DNA of 14,138 nt from JBBSHJ01 sp038253135 (lineage in GTDB: Bacteria; Actinomycetota; Actinomycetes; Mycobacteriales; QHCD01): assembly GCA_038253135.1 (NCBI GenBank), contig JBBSHJ010000086.1, positions 1 through 14,138 of the forward strand, given 5' to 3'. The notes below the pieces were generated by a model. That model saw only the letters and a program-made list of their open reading frames with translations, ran no database searches and was not told where the DNA came from. How positions within the stretch are numbered: the first letter of the stretch is position 1; every line of letters begins with the position of its first letter. The position numbers and the translations under genes were made by a program. Positions 1 through 6,904 of this stretch are shown piece by piece.

Positions 1-140
1 CCACCTCGGGCACCGAGGACAAGACCCTGATCGCCGCCGGTGGCGCCGCCCTGCTCGGAGCCGGCGCCGCCGCCTACGTCGCCGCCAAGCGCCGTACGCC
101 CAGCACCAGCACCAGCACGGGCACCGAAAGCACGAGCTAA
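1..140 (+). CDS. C-terminal end of a membrane-anchored protein (5' end outside window)
   Basis: The reading frame beginning at base 3 runs to a TAA at 138-140 and encodes about 45 residues. It holds one hydrophobic Ala/Gly-rich segment of roughly 20 residues (LIAAGGAALLGAGAAAYVAA), then a positive cluster (KRR), then a Ser/Thr-rich tail with TSTSTSTG-like repeats. A hydrophobic helix followed by basic residues is the usual C-terminal anchor of an exported protein, with the short tail on the cytoplasmic side. No LPXTG-type sorting motif is visible in the part present. The extracellular portion lies outside the window, so its function cannot be named. A strong hairpin follows about 40 bp downstream. 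I am confident that this is a coding end and much less so about its topology. Confidence 0.6.
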   Translation, partial: TSGTEDKTLIAAGGAALLGAGAAAYVAAKRRTPSTSTSTGTESTS

Positions 141-179
141 CCACGCACGCATCGGGGACCTCCTCGCTGCGCTCCTGAC

Positions 180-217
180 AACGGCGGCGCCGCCCTCAAC
201 CGGGCGACGCCGCCGTT
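180..217. terminator. Hairpin terminator between convergent genes
   Basis: A 10-bp stem, AACGGCGGCG (180-189) with CGCCGCCGTT (208-217), continues after one mismatch into CGCCC (191-195) with GGGCG (202-206), closing on a 6-nt loop (196-201). It lies between the plus-strand gene ending at 140 and the minus-strand gene ending at 259. It could therefore stop transcription from both sides. There is no long U-run, which is common for actinobacterial terminators. Confidence 0.75.
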
Positions 218-258
218 TCGCTGTCGCAACGTCTGATCTCGCCGCCATGCCGCTGGCA

Positions 259-873
259 CTAGCGCGGCGCCACCGCAGCAAACCACCTCGCCACCGGGCG
301 CAGGACGCCGTACGTCGCGAGCACGCGCCGGGTGATCTCGGCGGCCGGAACATCGTCGTCGCAGCCGAGCGGGCGGGCTGCGGTCAACGAGCGGTAGCGG
401 ACCAGACCTGCGCCGTCGGCGGAGAAACCGCGCGGACCGCGCTTCAACCGCTCGCCACCCACCTCGAATCCCTCAGCCCGGAGGGCGTCAAGTATCGCGG
501 CGAGCTTCGCCCCGCCGGATCCGGTGACGGCTTCGCGATAGCGCTGGATGCTGGAGGCATCGGCGTAGCGCCACGAGCCGGACACGGTCAGCCCATCGAG
601 ATCGAACCGCATTCCGATCTCGAAGCCGGGTCGGCGCACGATGCCGCACTGGTGCTGCCACCACCACGGCGTCTTGCCGTATCCCCAGACCGAGAAATCG
701 TCGTACGCCGCGTCGGCATCAGCGATGTCCTGCATCAAGGCGACCATCGGCCGCCGGACCAGCCGCTCGCGGTCCTTGCGGAGCCGCTCCCGCACCGCCT
801 CCGACGGGAACCCGTCAAGCTGCAACAGCACGTCGAACGCCCGCTCCGGCCACCCGGTGAACCGCTCCGCCAT
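259..873 (-). CDS. DUF2461 family protein
   Basis: This 204-residue protein has the length and pattern of the DUF2461 (TIGR02453) family. An N-terminal F-x-GWPERAFDVLLQL segment is followed by a helix of the form RERLRKDRERLVRRPMVALM. A central beta-rich part contains WGYGKTPWWWQHQCG and GMRFDLDGLTVSGSWRYAD. Near residues 140-150 is the family's typical LKRGPRGFSADG block, and the C-terminus resembles the family end (VLRPVARWFAAV). The biochemical role of this family is unknown to me. The ATG at 871-873 lies 33 bp after the stop of the PKD-domain membrane protein, so it is probably the third gene of the sigma factor operon. No strong Shine-Dalgarno sequence is visible. The family call is firm and no function is claimed. 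Confidence 0.8.
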   Translation of the reverse strand: MAERFTGWPERAFDVLLQLDGFPSEAVRERLRKDRERLVRRPMVALMQDIADADAAYDDFSVWGYGKTPWWWQHQCGIVRRPGFEIGMRFDLDGLTVSGSWRYADASSIQRYREAVTGSGGAKLAAILDALRAEGFEVGGERLKRGPRGFSADGAGLVRYRSLTAARPLGCDDDVPAAEITRRVLATYGVLRPVARWFAAVAPR

Positions 874-906
874 GCCGTCAAGGTGGCACGGCCCACCGAC
901 ATCGAG

Positions 907-1827
907 TCAGCGAACGGCAATCGTCTTTGTTGCGGTGGCGGACGGTCCATCCGACCGTCCGCAGTAGGCGACTGTCTCAATCCGAATGGTGTAGATTCCC
1001 GGCCGCTTCCATGTGTGGTCCTCGCGGAGATGTGCGGTGCGCCCTGTCAGGCTGATGGATTGTGGGCAGGCCGCCAGGTCCCGCAACACTGCGCCATCTC
1101 CCCAGTCGACGGACGTATCGATGGGCCGGCCGGAGATTGTCTGCGCAGTGACGGTTATGCGGGTTTGGATGTTGGCGCGGGGATTCTGGACGTCAATGCT
1201 GGTCACGATTGCGTTGGTGCTGGCCGGTACGACGTCGACGGAGGCCGACTGGGGCGCCGAAGGGGCGGCGTGCGAGGACGTGCAGGCGGCTGCCCCGACA
1301 ACAGTGACGGTGTAGCGCCCCGCGCGCGTCCAGCGGTGGGTGAATGCCATGGTCAGCGTCCGCCCCCGCTGCGGCCCAGGACATCTCATCGCCGTCGACC
1401 CCTGGAAACCGGTGCCGTCGCCCCAATTGATCTTCGTGACGACGGGAATGCCGGCGTGCGTCCGCATGGTGACGCGCACCGTCGCGGTCGAGCCGGCGCG
1501 CACCTGCACCGGCGCCGCGATCTTCAGGATCGACGCGTTGGCGGGCTTGGGGGCGGCCCTAGGGGATTTCGGAGCTGCCGACTGGGTGCCGGGCGCTGCC
1601 GGTTGTAAGCGATCCGGTCCGCGGGTCAGGGCCACGGCCGCCGAGACTCCACCCGCGACGAGGACGACGGCAGCCGCGGCGGCCAGCGCGACGTACCGGC
1701 GCCGCCGCCTGGCCCGCAGCGCGATCCGCTGATCGAGCTTGGTCTCGAAGTCCACCTCGGGCTGGCCCGGCGCGAGCCGGTCGGCCTCCTGCTGCAGTAG
1801 CGACTCGATCGTCGAGCGATCAGGCAT
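907..1827 (-). CDS. Anti-sigma-like membrane protein with two external PKD-like domains
   Basis: The protein has 306 residues. Residues 1-44 are cytoplasmic in character and end in a basic run (ALRARRRRRY). A single Ala/Val-rich membrane segment spans about 45-67. A Pro/Ala/Lys-rich linker covers about 70-98. Two PKD-like beta-sandwich modules follow, each with a WGDG signature (135-138 and 242-245) and a matching late strand (HRWTRAGRYTV and HTWKRPGIYTI). Each module holds one cysteine pair (C149/C182 and C254/C289), so disulfides outside the cell are likely. The ATG lies 8 bp inside the end of the ECF sigma gene, with a GGAGG Shine-Dalgarno in that gene's last codons, so translation is coupled. 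By position and build it may sense a surface signal and restrain the sigma factor. No ZAS zinc motif is visible in the N-terminus, so the anti-sigma role is inference. Confidence 0.75.
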   Translation of the reverse strand: MPDRSTIESLLQQEADRLAPGQPEVDFETKLDQRIALRARRRRRYVALAAAAAVVLVAGGVSAAVALTRGPDRLQPAAPGTQSAAPKSPRAAPKPANASILKIAAPVQVRAGSTATVRVTMRTHAGIPVVTKINWGDGTGFQGSTAMRCPGPQRGRTLTMAFTHRWTRAGRYTVTVVGAAACTSSHAAPSAPQSASVDVVPASTNAIVTSIDVQNPRANIQTRITVTAQTISGRPIDTSVDWGDGAVLRDLAACPQSISLTGRTAHLREDHTWKRPGIYTIRIETVAYCGRSDGPSATATKTIAVR

Positions 1828-2323
1828 CTTCGTCCTCCGTCACCATCAGCTGCCGCAACCGCTCCAGTCCACGAGCAGTGCGGCTCTTGACCGTCCCGAC
1901 CGGGCAGCGCAGCAGCGCGGCCGCCTCGGTCTCGGTCAGACCCTCCAGAAACCGCAGCGCGACGGCGGTGCGCTGGTCCGGCGGCAGGTCCATCAGGTTC
2001 CTGTAGAGATCGAGGCGCCGGTCGGAATCCCCGTCGCCGCCCGGCAACTCCGCCGGCGTACCGACGACCACGCGAGCCGACCGAGCGGAACCCTTCATCC
2101 GCCAGGCCAGCCGGACGACGGTACGACGGGCATAGGCACCCGCCGCCTCCGGCGCGCGCAGCCGGAACCGGTGCGCCCAGGTCCGCGTGAACGCCTCCAA
2201 CACGATGTCCTCGGCGTCCTGCCAGTCCCCGACCAGGACGTAGGCCAGCCGCTGCAACCTCGGCCCGTGCAGCCGGATCAGGCGGACGGTGTCCGCCCGG
2301 TCGTCGGTCTCGGCTTCCCCCAC
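1820..2323 (-). CDS. ECF RNA polymerase sigma factor, SigE-family type
   Basis: With a GTG start at 2321-2323 the protein has 167 residues, normal for this family. Region 2 spans about residues 15-50 (LIRLHGPRLQRLAYVLVGDWQDAEDIV, then EAFTRTW). Region 4 spans about 113-157 (LPPDQRTAVALRFLEGLTETE, then LLRCPVGTVKSRTARGLERLR), with the helix-turn-helix in the second half. The GDWQDAEDIV block resembles the actinobacterial SigE-family (SigE70-like) ECF factors. The open frame extends upstream to 2512, but those codons would overlap the divergent clpP-like gene and add a tail with no homology to the family. The GTG therefore fits better, although no well-placed Shine-Dalgarno is seen. The next gene overlaps by 8 bp and is the likely regulator of this factor. 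A perfect dyad lies upstream at 2386-2405. Confidence 0.85.
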   Translation of the reverse strand: MGEAETDDRADTVRLIRLHGPRLQRLAYVLVGDWQDAEDIVLEAFTRTWAHRFRLRAPEAAGAYARRTVVRLAWRMKGSARSARVVVGTPAELPGGDGDSDRRLDLYRNLMDLPPDQRTAVALRFLEGLTETEAAALLRCPVGTVKSRTARGLERLRQLMVTEDEDA

Positions 2324-2385
2324 GTGAGTAATAGAGCACCTCAGAGCGCTGAAACGGTCCGCAAAGCCGCAAATCGATCGGACCA

Positions 2386-2405
2386 TTCTGCTCACGGCAG
2401 CAGAA
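2386..2405. promoter_or_regulatory. Perfect 7-bp dyad between divergent sigma factor and clpP-like genes
   Basis: TTCTGCT (2386-2392) and AGCAGAA (2399-2405) form a perfect inverted repeat around a 6-bp spacer. It sits in the 120-bp gap between the GTG of the ECF sigma gene (2323) and the ATG of the clpP-like gene (2444). Its size and symmetry suit a dimeric repressor site. No regulator in the window can be tied to it. Confidence 0.4.
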
Positions 2406-2443
2406 GCTGGACGTAACGCCGTACCGGCCCGCACCGTCGAACC

Positions 2444-2779
2444 ATGAGCGCACCCGAAACGAGCCCGCCCCGGCCGCTCGCCGACCACATCGCCGGCCGG
2501 CTGCTGCACCACCGCTTCGTCGTACTGGACACTCAGCTCGATGACGAGATCGGCACCCGGATCTGCTCGGAGCTCTTTCTGCTCGCCGCCGACGATCCCC
2601 GCGCCGACATCAGCCTCTGGATCAACTCGCCCGGTGGGTCGATCCCGGCGATGCTCGCGATCATGGACACGATGCGGCTGATCCCCAACGACGTCTCCAC
2701 GCTGGCGATGGGGTTGGCGTGCAGCGCGGGGGCAGTCCCGTCCGCTACCAGCGAAGCCGCGACCGGGGGAAGCCGGTAG
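2444..2779 (+). pseudogene. clpP: Truncated ClpP-like protease subunit
   Basis: The 111-residue frame starts as a ClpP paralogue: LLHHRFVVLDTQLDDEIGTR, then DDPRADISLWINSPGGSIPAM, then MRLIPNDVSTLAMGLACSAG. The nucleophilic serine is S94 in ACSAG. Full-length ClpP has about 190-215 residues. Here all family similarity ends at residue 96, and the catalytic His and Asp, the handle helix and the ring-contact region are missing. The last 15 residues (AVPSATSEAATGGSR) are unrelated. The break lies in a run of five G (2728-2732). With one G fewer, the next codon would be the Gln of the conserved SAGQ motif, but no further ClpP sequence follows in that frame either. The product could not form a catalytic triad, so this is most likely a decayed gene. 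A short product with another role cannot be excluded. Confidence 0.8.
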
Positions 2780-2783
2780 CGGA
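2741..2783. terminator. 9-bp inverted repeat at the end of the clpP remnant
   Basis: TCCGCTACC (2741-2749) and GGTAGCGGA (2775-2783) pair perfectly across a 25-nt loop. The repeat begins about 10 bp after ClpP similarity stops and includes the stop codon at 2777-2779. It may be a terminator for the convergent genes, or the scar of the event that removed the 3' part of clpP. No poly-T follows it. Confidence 0.45.
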
Positions 2784-2808
2784 GGGGCGCGGGGGCGCGG
2801 GGGCCGGG
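2784..2808 (+). other. G-quadruplex-prone tract
   Basis: Four G-runs of 4, 5, 5 and 3 bases are separated by CGC, CGC and CC. This meets the simple rule for an intramolecular G-quadruplex on the plus strand. It lies between the convergent ends of the clpP remnant and the spermidine-synthase-like gene, where it could affect termination or replication. Confidence 0.5.
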
Positions 2809-2844
2809 TGGTCGCGGCAGCCGGCTTTCGGGTGCGGCCGCCCG

Positions 2845-3654
2845 TCAGCGGTACGGCGACGCGCCGCCGACAAAGCCGGTGAGCCGCTCACCCACCACCA
2901 CCGACGCGCGCACGGCGTCGGTGCCGACCCGCCGCGCGATCGCCGCGATCGGCAGCTCCGCGTCGCCCGCCACGAGGAGCAGGTTGCCGTAGCGGCGGCC
3001 GCGCAGGATCCCGGGCTCGGTCACCACCGCCACGTGCGCGAAGACGCCGAGCAGGGTCGCGGCCTCGCGCCTGGCCTGCAAAAGCGGCGGGCGGTCGGTC
3101 AGGTTGGCGACGTAGCACCCGCCTGGCCGCAACGTGTGATGTACTGCGGCGGCGAATTGCCGGCTCCGCAAGGGTTCTGGCACCACCGGATCGCCGTCGC
3201 CGCCGCCGAACGCGTCACGCACGACGACGTCCCACGCGGCCGGTGGGCTCGCGACTGCAACGGCGAACCCCTCGCCCTCGACCAGGTCCACTCCGGTCCA
3301 GTCCAGGCCGGCGAAGGTCGACCGGACGAACCGCACCAGCGCGCCGTCGTACTCCACGACCGTGCTGCCCGATCCCGGCCGCACGTGCGCGAGCCAGCGG
3401 GGGAGCGTGCAACCGGCGCCGCCGAGGTGCAGGGCATCGACCGAGGTGCCGGTCGGCACGATCGACTCGAGCACCCCGGCGATCCATCGCACGTATTCGA
3501 AATCGAGGTGTTCGGGGTCGGCAAGGTCGACGTAGGACGAGAGCACGCCGTCGACCCGCAACTCGAAACCGGTCTCGCAGTCGAGATCCTGGCGGACGTC
3601 GACCACACCGTGGTCGATCGGAAACAGGCCGGGAACCGGCTCTGCCGCAGACAC
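2845..3654 (-). CDS. Spermidine-synthase-like (PABS fold) protein
   Basis: This 269-residue soluble protein carries the Rossmann-type nucleotide-binding pattern of the polyamine synthase/SAM-dependent methyltransferase superfamily. Motif I is LHLGGAGCTLPRWL (about 76-89). The acidic residue at the end of strand 2 is in VVEYD (99-103). The strand-4 region DVVVRDAFGG (142-151) is the place of the catalytic Asp in true spermidine synthases. RPGGCYVANLTD (176-187) follows. Actinobacteria carry many such proteins annotated as spermidine synthase without proof of polyamine synthesis, so the substrate is open. It lacks the MFS membrane part found in some fused homologues. The start is a GTG at 3652-3654, 21 bp after the stop of the carboxylase alpha gene, so it is probably the last gene of that transcript. 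Confidence 0.75.
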   Translation of the reverse strand: MSAAEPVPGLFPIDHGVVDVRQDLDCETGFELRVDGVLSSYVDLADPEHLDFEYVRWIAGVLESIVPTGTSVDALHLGGAGCTLPRWLAHVRPGSGSTVVEYDGALVRFVRSTFAGLDWTGVDLVEGEGFAVAVASPPAAWDVVVRDAFGGGDGDPVVPEPLRSRQFAAAVHHTLRPGGCYVANLTDRPPLLQARREAATLLGVFAHVAVVTEPGILRGRRYGNLLLVAGDAELPIAAIARRVGTDAVRASVVVGERLTGFVGGASPYR

Positions 3655-3675
3655 CTTGGGCCGACCGTGAGCTGG

Positions 3676-5424
3676 CTAATCGACGATCTGGCAGATCACC
3701 GCGTTGCCGGCAACCGCCGCGCCGGAGACGGCGGTGAGATCCTTGATCGTGCCCGCCTTGTGCGCCAGCAGCGGCTGCTCCATCTTCATCGCCTCGAGCA
3801 CGACGACCAGGTCACCCGCGGCGACGACGTCGCCGTCGGTCACCGCGACCTTGACGATCGTGCCCTGCATCGGGCTGGTGAGGGAGTCGCCGGTGCTCGC
3901 GGTCCCGGACGCGCGTGACGTGGATCGCTTGCGCGGCCCGCCGTCCGTGGTGGCCGCCGGACCGGCCGAGAGTCCGGCCGGCAGCGTGACCTCGATCCGC
4001 TTTCCGCCGACCTCGACGACGACCGAGCGCCGGCCCTGCCCGTCCGCAGGTCCGCCCGCCGCCGCGGCGTACGCCGGGATCTGGTTGTCGAACTCGGTCT
4101 CGATCCAGCGCGTGTGCACCGTGAAGGGCTCGGCGAGGAAGGCCGGATCGCGTACGACGGCCCGATGGAACGGCAGCGCGGTCGCCAGCCCGTCGACGAC
4201 CATCTCGGCGAGCGCGCGGCGAGCCCGGGCGAGGGCCTCGGCCCGGGTCGGGCCGGTCACGATCAGCTTGGCCAGCAGCGAGTCGAAGGCGCCGCTGATC
4301 ACCGAGCCGGACTCGATGCCCGAGTCGACCCGCACGCCGGGCCCGCTGGGGGCGGCGTACGCCGTCACCGTTCCGGGCGCGGGCAGGAAGCCGCGCCCCG
4401 GGTCCTCGCCGTTGATCCGGAACTCGAAGGAATGCCCGCGCGGCACGGGATCGGACCGCAGGCGCAGCGGCTCGCCGTCGGCGATGCGGAACTGCTCGCG
4501 GACCAGGTCGACGCCGGCCGTCTCCTCCGTCACCGGGTGCTCGACCTGCAACCGGGTGTTGACCTCCAGGAAGCTGACCGCCCCGTCGGCGCCGACCAGG
4601 AACTCCACCGTCCCGGCGCCGTGGTAGCCGGCGGCACGGCAGATCGACGTGGCCGACGAGTGGATGCTCGCCCGCTGCGCGTCGGTCAGGAACGGCGCCG
4701 GCGCCTCCTCGACCAGCTTCTGATGCCGGCGCTGCAGGGAACAATCGCGCGTGCCGACCACGACGACGGTGCCGTGCGTGTCGGCCAGGACCTGCGCCTC
4801 GACGTGCCGCGGCTTGTCCAGGTAGCGCTCGACGAAGCACGCGCCGCGGCCGAACGCCGCCTCCGCCTCGCGGACCGCCGACGCGTAGAGCTGCGGGATC
4901 TCCTCGACCGTGCGGGCCACCTTCAGCCCGCGGCCGCCGCCGCCGAAGGCCGCCTTGATCGCCACCGGCAGCCCGTGCTCGCGGGCGAAGGCGACGACCT
5001 CGTCGGGTCCGCCGACCGGGCCGGTCGTACCGGGGACGAGCGGGGCACCCGCCTCGGTCGCGATGTGCCGCGCGGTGACCTTGTCGCCGAGTGTCCGGAT
5101 CGACTGCGGCGTCGGGCCGATCCAGATCAGGCCAGCGTCGAGGACGGCCTGGGCGAAGTCGGCGTTCTCGGACAGGAAGCCGTAGCCGGGGTGTACGGCG
5201 TCGGCGCCGGAATCGCGGCCGGCCCGGATCACCCTCGCGATGTCGAGGTAGGACTCGGCGGGCGTCGTACCGCCGAGCGCGAACGCCTCGTCGGCCATCC
5301 GCACGTGCAGGGCGTCCCGGTCGGGCTCGGCGTAGACGGCGACGCTGGTCAGGCCGGCGTCACGGCAGGCGCGGACGACGCGCACGGCGATCTCACCCCG
5401 GTTGGCGATGAGGACCTTCTGCAT
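3676..5424 (-). CDS. accA3: Acyl-CoA carboxylase alpha subunit (biotin carboxylase + biotin carrier domain)
   Basis: The 582-residue chain carboxylates its own biotin with bicarbonate and ATP for transfer to acyl-CoA by the beta subunit. The biotin carboxylase domain begins at once (MQKVLIANRGEIAVRV). It includes the HPGYGFLSEN block (78-87), the ATP-grasp glycine loop GGGGRGLK (161-168), RDCSLQRRHQKLVEEAPAP (226-244) and EVNTRLQVEHPVTE (287-300). A variable linker, about 450-512, contains a basic stretch. The C-terminal biotinyl domain has EAMKMEQ, with the biotinylated lysine at K547. Length and order match actinobacterial AccA3/AccA2-type alpha chains that serve several beta subunits. The ATG has an AGGAGG Shine-Dalgarno at 5431-5436 with a 6-nt gap. 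It lies 56 bp after maf and in the same run as the beta and epsilon genes, so these probably form one complex. Confidence 0.95.
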   Translation of the reverse strand: MQKVLIANRGEIAVRVVRACRDAGLTSVAVYAEPDRDALHVRMADEAFALGGTTPAESYLDIARVIRAGRDSGADAVHPGYGFLSENADFAQAVLDAGLIWIGPTPQSIRTLGDKVTARHIATEAGAPLVPGTTGPVGGPDEVVAFAREHGLPVAIKAAFGGGGRGLKVARTVEEIPQLYASAVREAEAAFGRGACFVERYLDKPRHVEAQVLADTHGTVVVVGTRDCSLQRRHQKLVEEAPAPFLTDAQRASIHSSATSICRAAGYHGAGTVEFLVGADGAVSFLEVNTRLQVEHPVTEETAGVDLVREQFRIADGEPLRLRSDPVPRGHSFEFRINGEDPGRGFLPAPGTVTAYAAPSGPGVRVDSGIESGSVISGAFDSLLAKLIVTGPTRAEALARARRALAEMVVDGLATALPFHRAVVRDPAFLAEPFTVHTRWIETEFDNQIPAYAAAAGGPADGQGRRSVVVEVGGKRIEVTLPAGLSAGPAATTDGGPRKRSTSRASGTASTGDSLTSPMQGTIVKVAVTDGDVVAAGDLVVVLEAMKMEQPLLAHKAGTIKDLTAVSGAAVAGNAVICQIVD

Positions 5425-5480
5425 CCCTCACCTCCTCCTCGACCCCGGCGCGGATCGCTGCGGCTGCACCCTGGGGCAGT

Positions 5481-6143
5481 CTAGGCCCGCGACCGATCGC
5501 TTCCGCCGGGTGAGCCGCAGGGCGCCGCGGCACCGGGGACGGCCGGCCACAGGTCGGCCGGCGACAGGCCGCACCGGGCGAGAAACTCCCGCAGCACCGG
5601 CAAGGACAGCCCGAGGACGGTGCCGTGGTCGCCGTCGATGCGGTCGATGAACCAGCCGCCGTAACCGTCGAGCGTGAACCCACCGGCGACGCGCGTCGGC
5701 TCGCCGGATGCCGCGTAGGCGTCGATCTCCACGGCGGACGGCGTACCGAAGAAGACGGTCGTCGACGCGACGCCCGAATGCTCGGCGCCGGTGCGCGTGT
5801 CGATCAGGCAGTGCCCGGTCCGCAGCGCGCCCGACCGGCCGGCCATCGCCCGCCAGCGACGGCGCACGTCGTCCGCATCGGCCGGCTTGCCGTACGCCGT
5901 ACCGTCGAGCTCCAGCAGCGAGTCGCAGCCGAGCACCAGCGCGCCATCGGTGCGGCCCGCCGCCACGGCCCGCGCCTTCGCCTGCGCGAGCGCGCAGGTC
6001 AGGTCGGCGACGTCGAGGGCGCCGATGGAGGTCTCATCGACGCCACTCACCACGGTGTCGGCCTCGATTCCGGCCGAGCGCAGCAGCTGCGCGCGGGCGG
6101 GGGAGGCGGAGGCCAGAACCAGCCGGACCGGGGCGGGGTTCAC
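5481..6143 (-). CDS. maf: Maf-like nucleotide pyrophosphatase
   Basis: Starting at a GTG (6141-6143), the protein has 220 residues. It opens with the family signature LVLASASPARAQLL (8-21), followed by the VDETS motif (35-39), GCDSLLELDG (72-81) and YGKP (84-87), then FTLDGYGGWFIDRIDGD (156-172) near the C-terminus. Maf proteins hydrolyse non-canonical or canonical nucleoside triphosphates and act as house-cleaning enzymes linked to cell division arrest. The GTG follows the stop of the SDR gene after only 2 bp, so translation is coupled. A longer frame reaching 6590 only extends into the SDR coding sequence. The last 20 residues are Pro/Gly/Ala-rich and outside the conserved fold. Maf next to acyl-CoA carboxylase subunits is a familiar actinobacterial arrangement. 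Confidence 0.92.
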   Translation of the reverse strand: MNPAPVRLVLASASPARAQLLRSAGIEADTVVSGVDETSIGALDVADLTCALAQAKARAVAAGRTDGALVLGCDSLLELDGTAYGKPADADDVRRRWRAMAGRSGALRTGHCLIDTRTGAEHSGVASTTVFFGTPSAVEIDAYAASGEPTRVAGGFTLDGYGGWFIDRIDGDHGTVLGLSLPVLREFLARCGLSPADLWPAVPGAAAPCGSPGGSDRSRA

Positions 6144-6145
6144 GC

Positions 6146-6904
6146 CTACGCCATCCGGGCGGACAGCCCGCCGTCGATCGCCCAGTCGGCGCCCGTGACG
6201 AACGACGCCGCTTCGCTGGCCAGGAAGCAGATCACCTCGGCGATCTCGCGCGGCGCGCCGATGCGGCCCAGGGGGTGCACGGCCAGGACCCGCCCCTCGT
6301 CGCTCGCGCCGTTGGCGAAGGCCTCGTCGACCAGCCGAGTCCGCGTCCAGCCCGGGCGCACCGCGTTGACCCTGATCCCGTGCCTGCCGACGTCCAGGGC
6401 GAGGCTCCTGGTCAGGCCGACGAGCCCCGACTTGGCTGCTGCATAAGGGAAATAGTCGACTGCCGTCTGCACGGCGTGGATCGATGCGACGTTGACGATC
6501 GAGCCACGTCCCGCCGCCCGCATCCCCGGCAGCACGGCGCGGGCCACCAGCCAGGCCGCCTTCAGATCGAGCGCCATGAAACCGTCCCACTCCGCCTCGG
6601 TCAGCGCGACCGGGTCGAAGTAGGCGTTGCGCCCGGCGTTGTTGACCAGCACGTCGACCGGCCCGAGCCGGCTCGCGATCTGGCCGACCCCGGCGGCGAT
6701 CTGTCCGGCGGCGGTGACGTCGACGTGGTGGTACGCCGCGCCGGTGCGTTGCGCGGTGACGGCGCCGCGTTCGTCATCGAGATCGAAGAACGCGACGGCC
6801 GCGCCCTCGCGGGCGGCGACCTCGACGGTCGCCGCGCCGATCCCCTGCGCGCCGCCGGTGACCAGGACGACCTTCCCGGCCAGCCGGGCGGCGGGTGCGG
6901 TCAT
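6146..6904 (-). CDS. Short-chain dehydrogenase/reductase (probable sugar or sugar acid dehydrogenase)
   Basis: The 252-residue protein is a complete classical SDR. The nucleotide-binding motif TGGAQGIG is at 16-23. An acidic residue ends the second strand (FFD, D41), which usually favours NAD over NADP. NNAG is at 88-91. The catalytic Ser is S141, with Y154 and K158 in YAAAK. The C-terminal segment (FVTGADWAIDGG) is typical of the family. Its ATG overlaps the stop codon of the aldolase gene by 4 bp (ATGA), so the two are translationally coupled. Together with the aldolase and the PfkB kinase upstream, it probably oxidises a sugar or keto-deoxy sugar acid (KduD-, gluconate- or galactose-dehydrogenase-like). 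The exact substrate cannot be read from the sequence. Confidence 0.87.
   Translation of the reverse strand: MTAPAARLAGKVVLVTGGAQGIGAATVEVAAREGAAVAFFDLDDERGAVTAQRTGAAYHHVDVTAAGQIAAGVGQIASRLGPVDVLVNNAGRNAYFDPVALTEAEWDGFMALDLKAAWLVARAVLPGMRAAGRGSIVNVASIHAVQTAVDYFPYAAAKSGLVGLTRSLALDVGRHGIRVNAVRPGWTRTRLVDEAFANGASDEGRVLAVHPLGRIGAPREIAEVICFLASEAASFVTGADWAIDGGLSARMA

Noticed and set aside
40..1608. 522-codon plus-strand open frame
   Set aside because: It lies antisense to the DUF2461 and PKD-domain genes, has biased low-complexity composition and no recognisable domain. Frames opposite real genes in very GC-rich DNA are often open.
2324..2512. N-terminal extension of the ECF sigma factor to 230 residues
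   Set aside because: It would overlap the divergent clpP-like gene and cross the dyad. The family begins about 10-15 residues before region 2, as with the GTG at 2321-2323.
6144..6590. N-terminal extension of Maf to 369 residues
   Set aside because: The extra 149 codons overlap the SDR gene out of frame and show no homology. The GTG at 6141-6143 begins the conserved Maf N-terminus 2 bp after the SDR stop.
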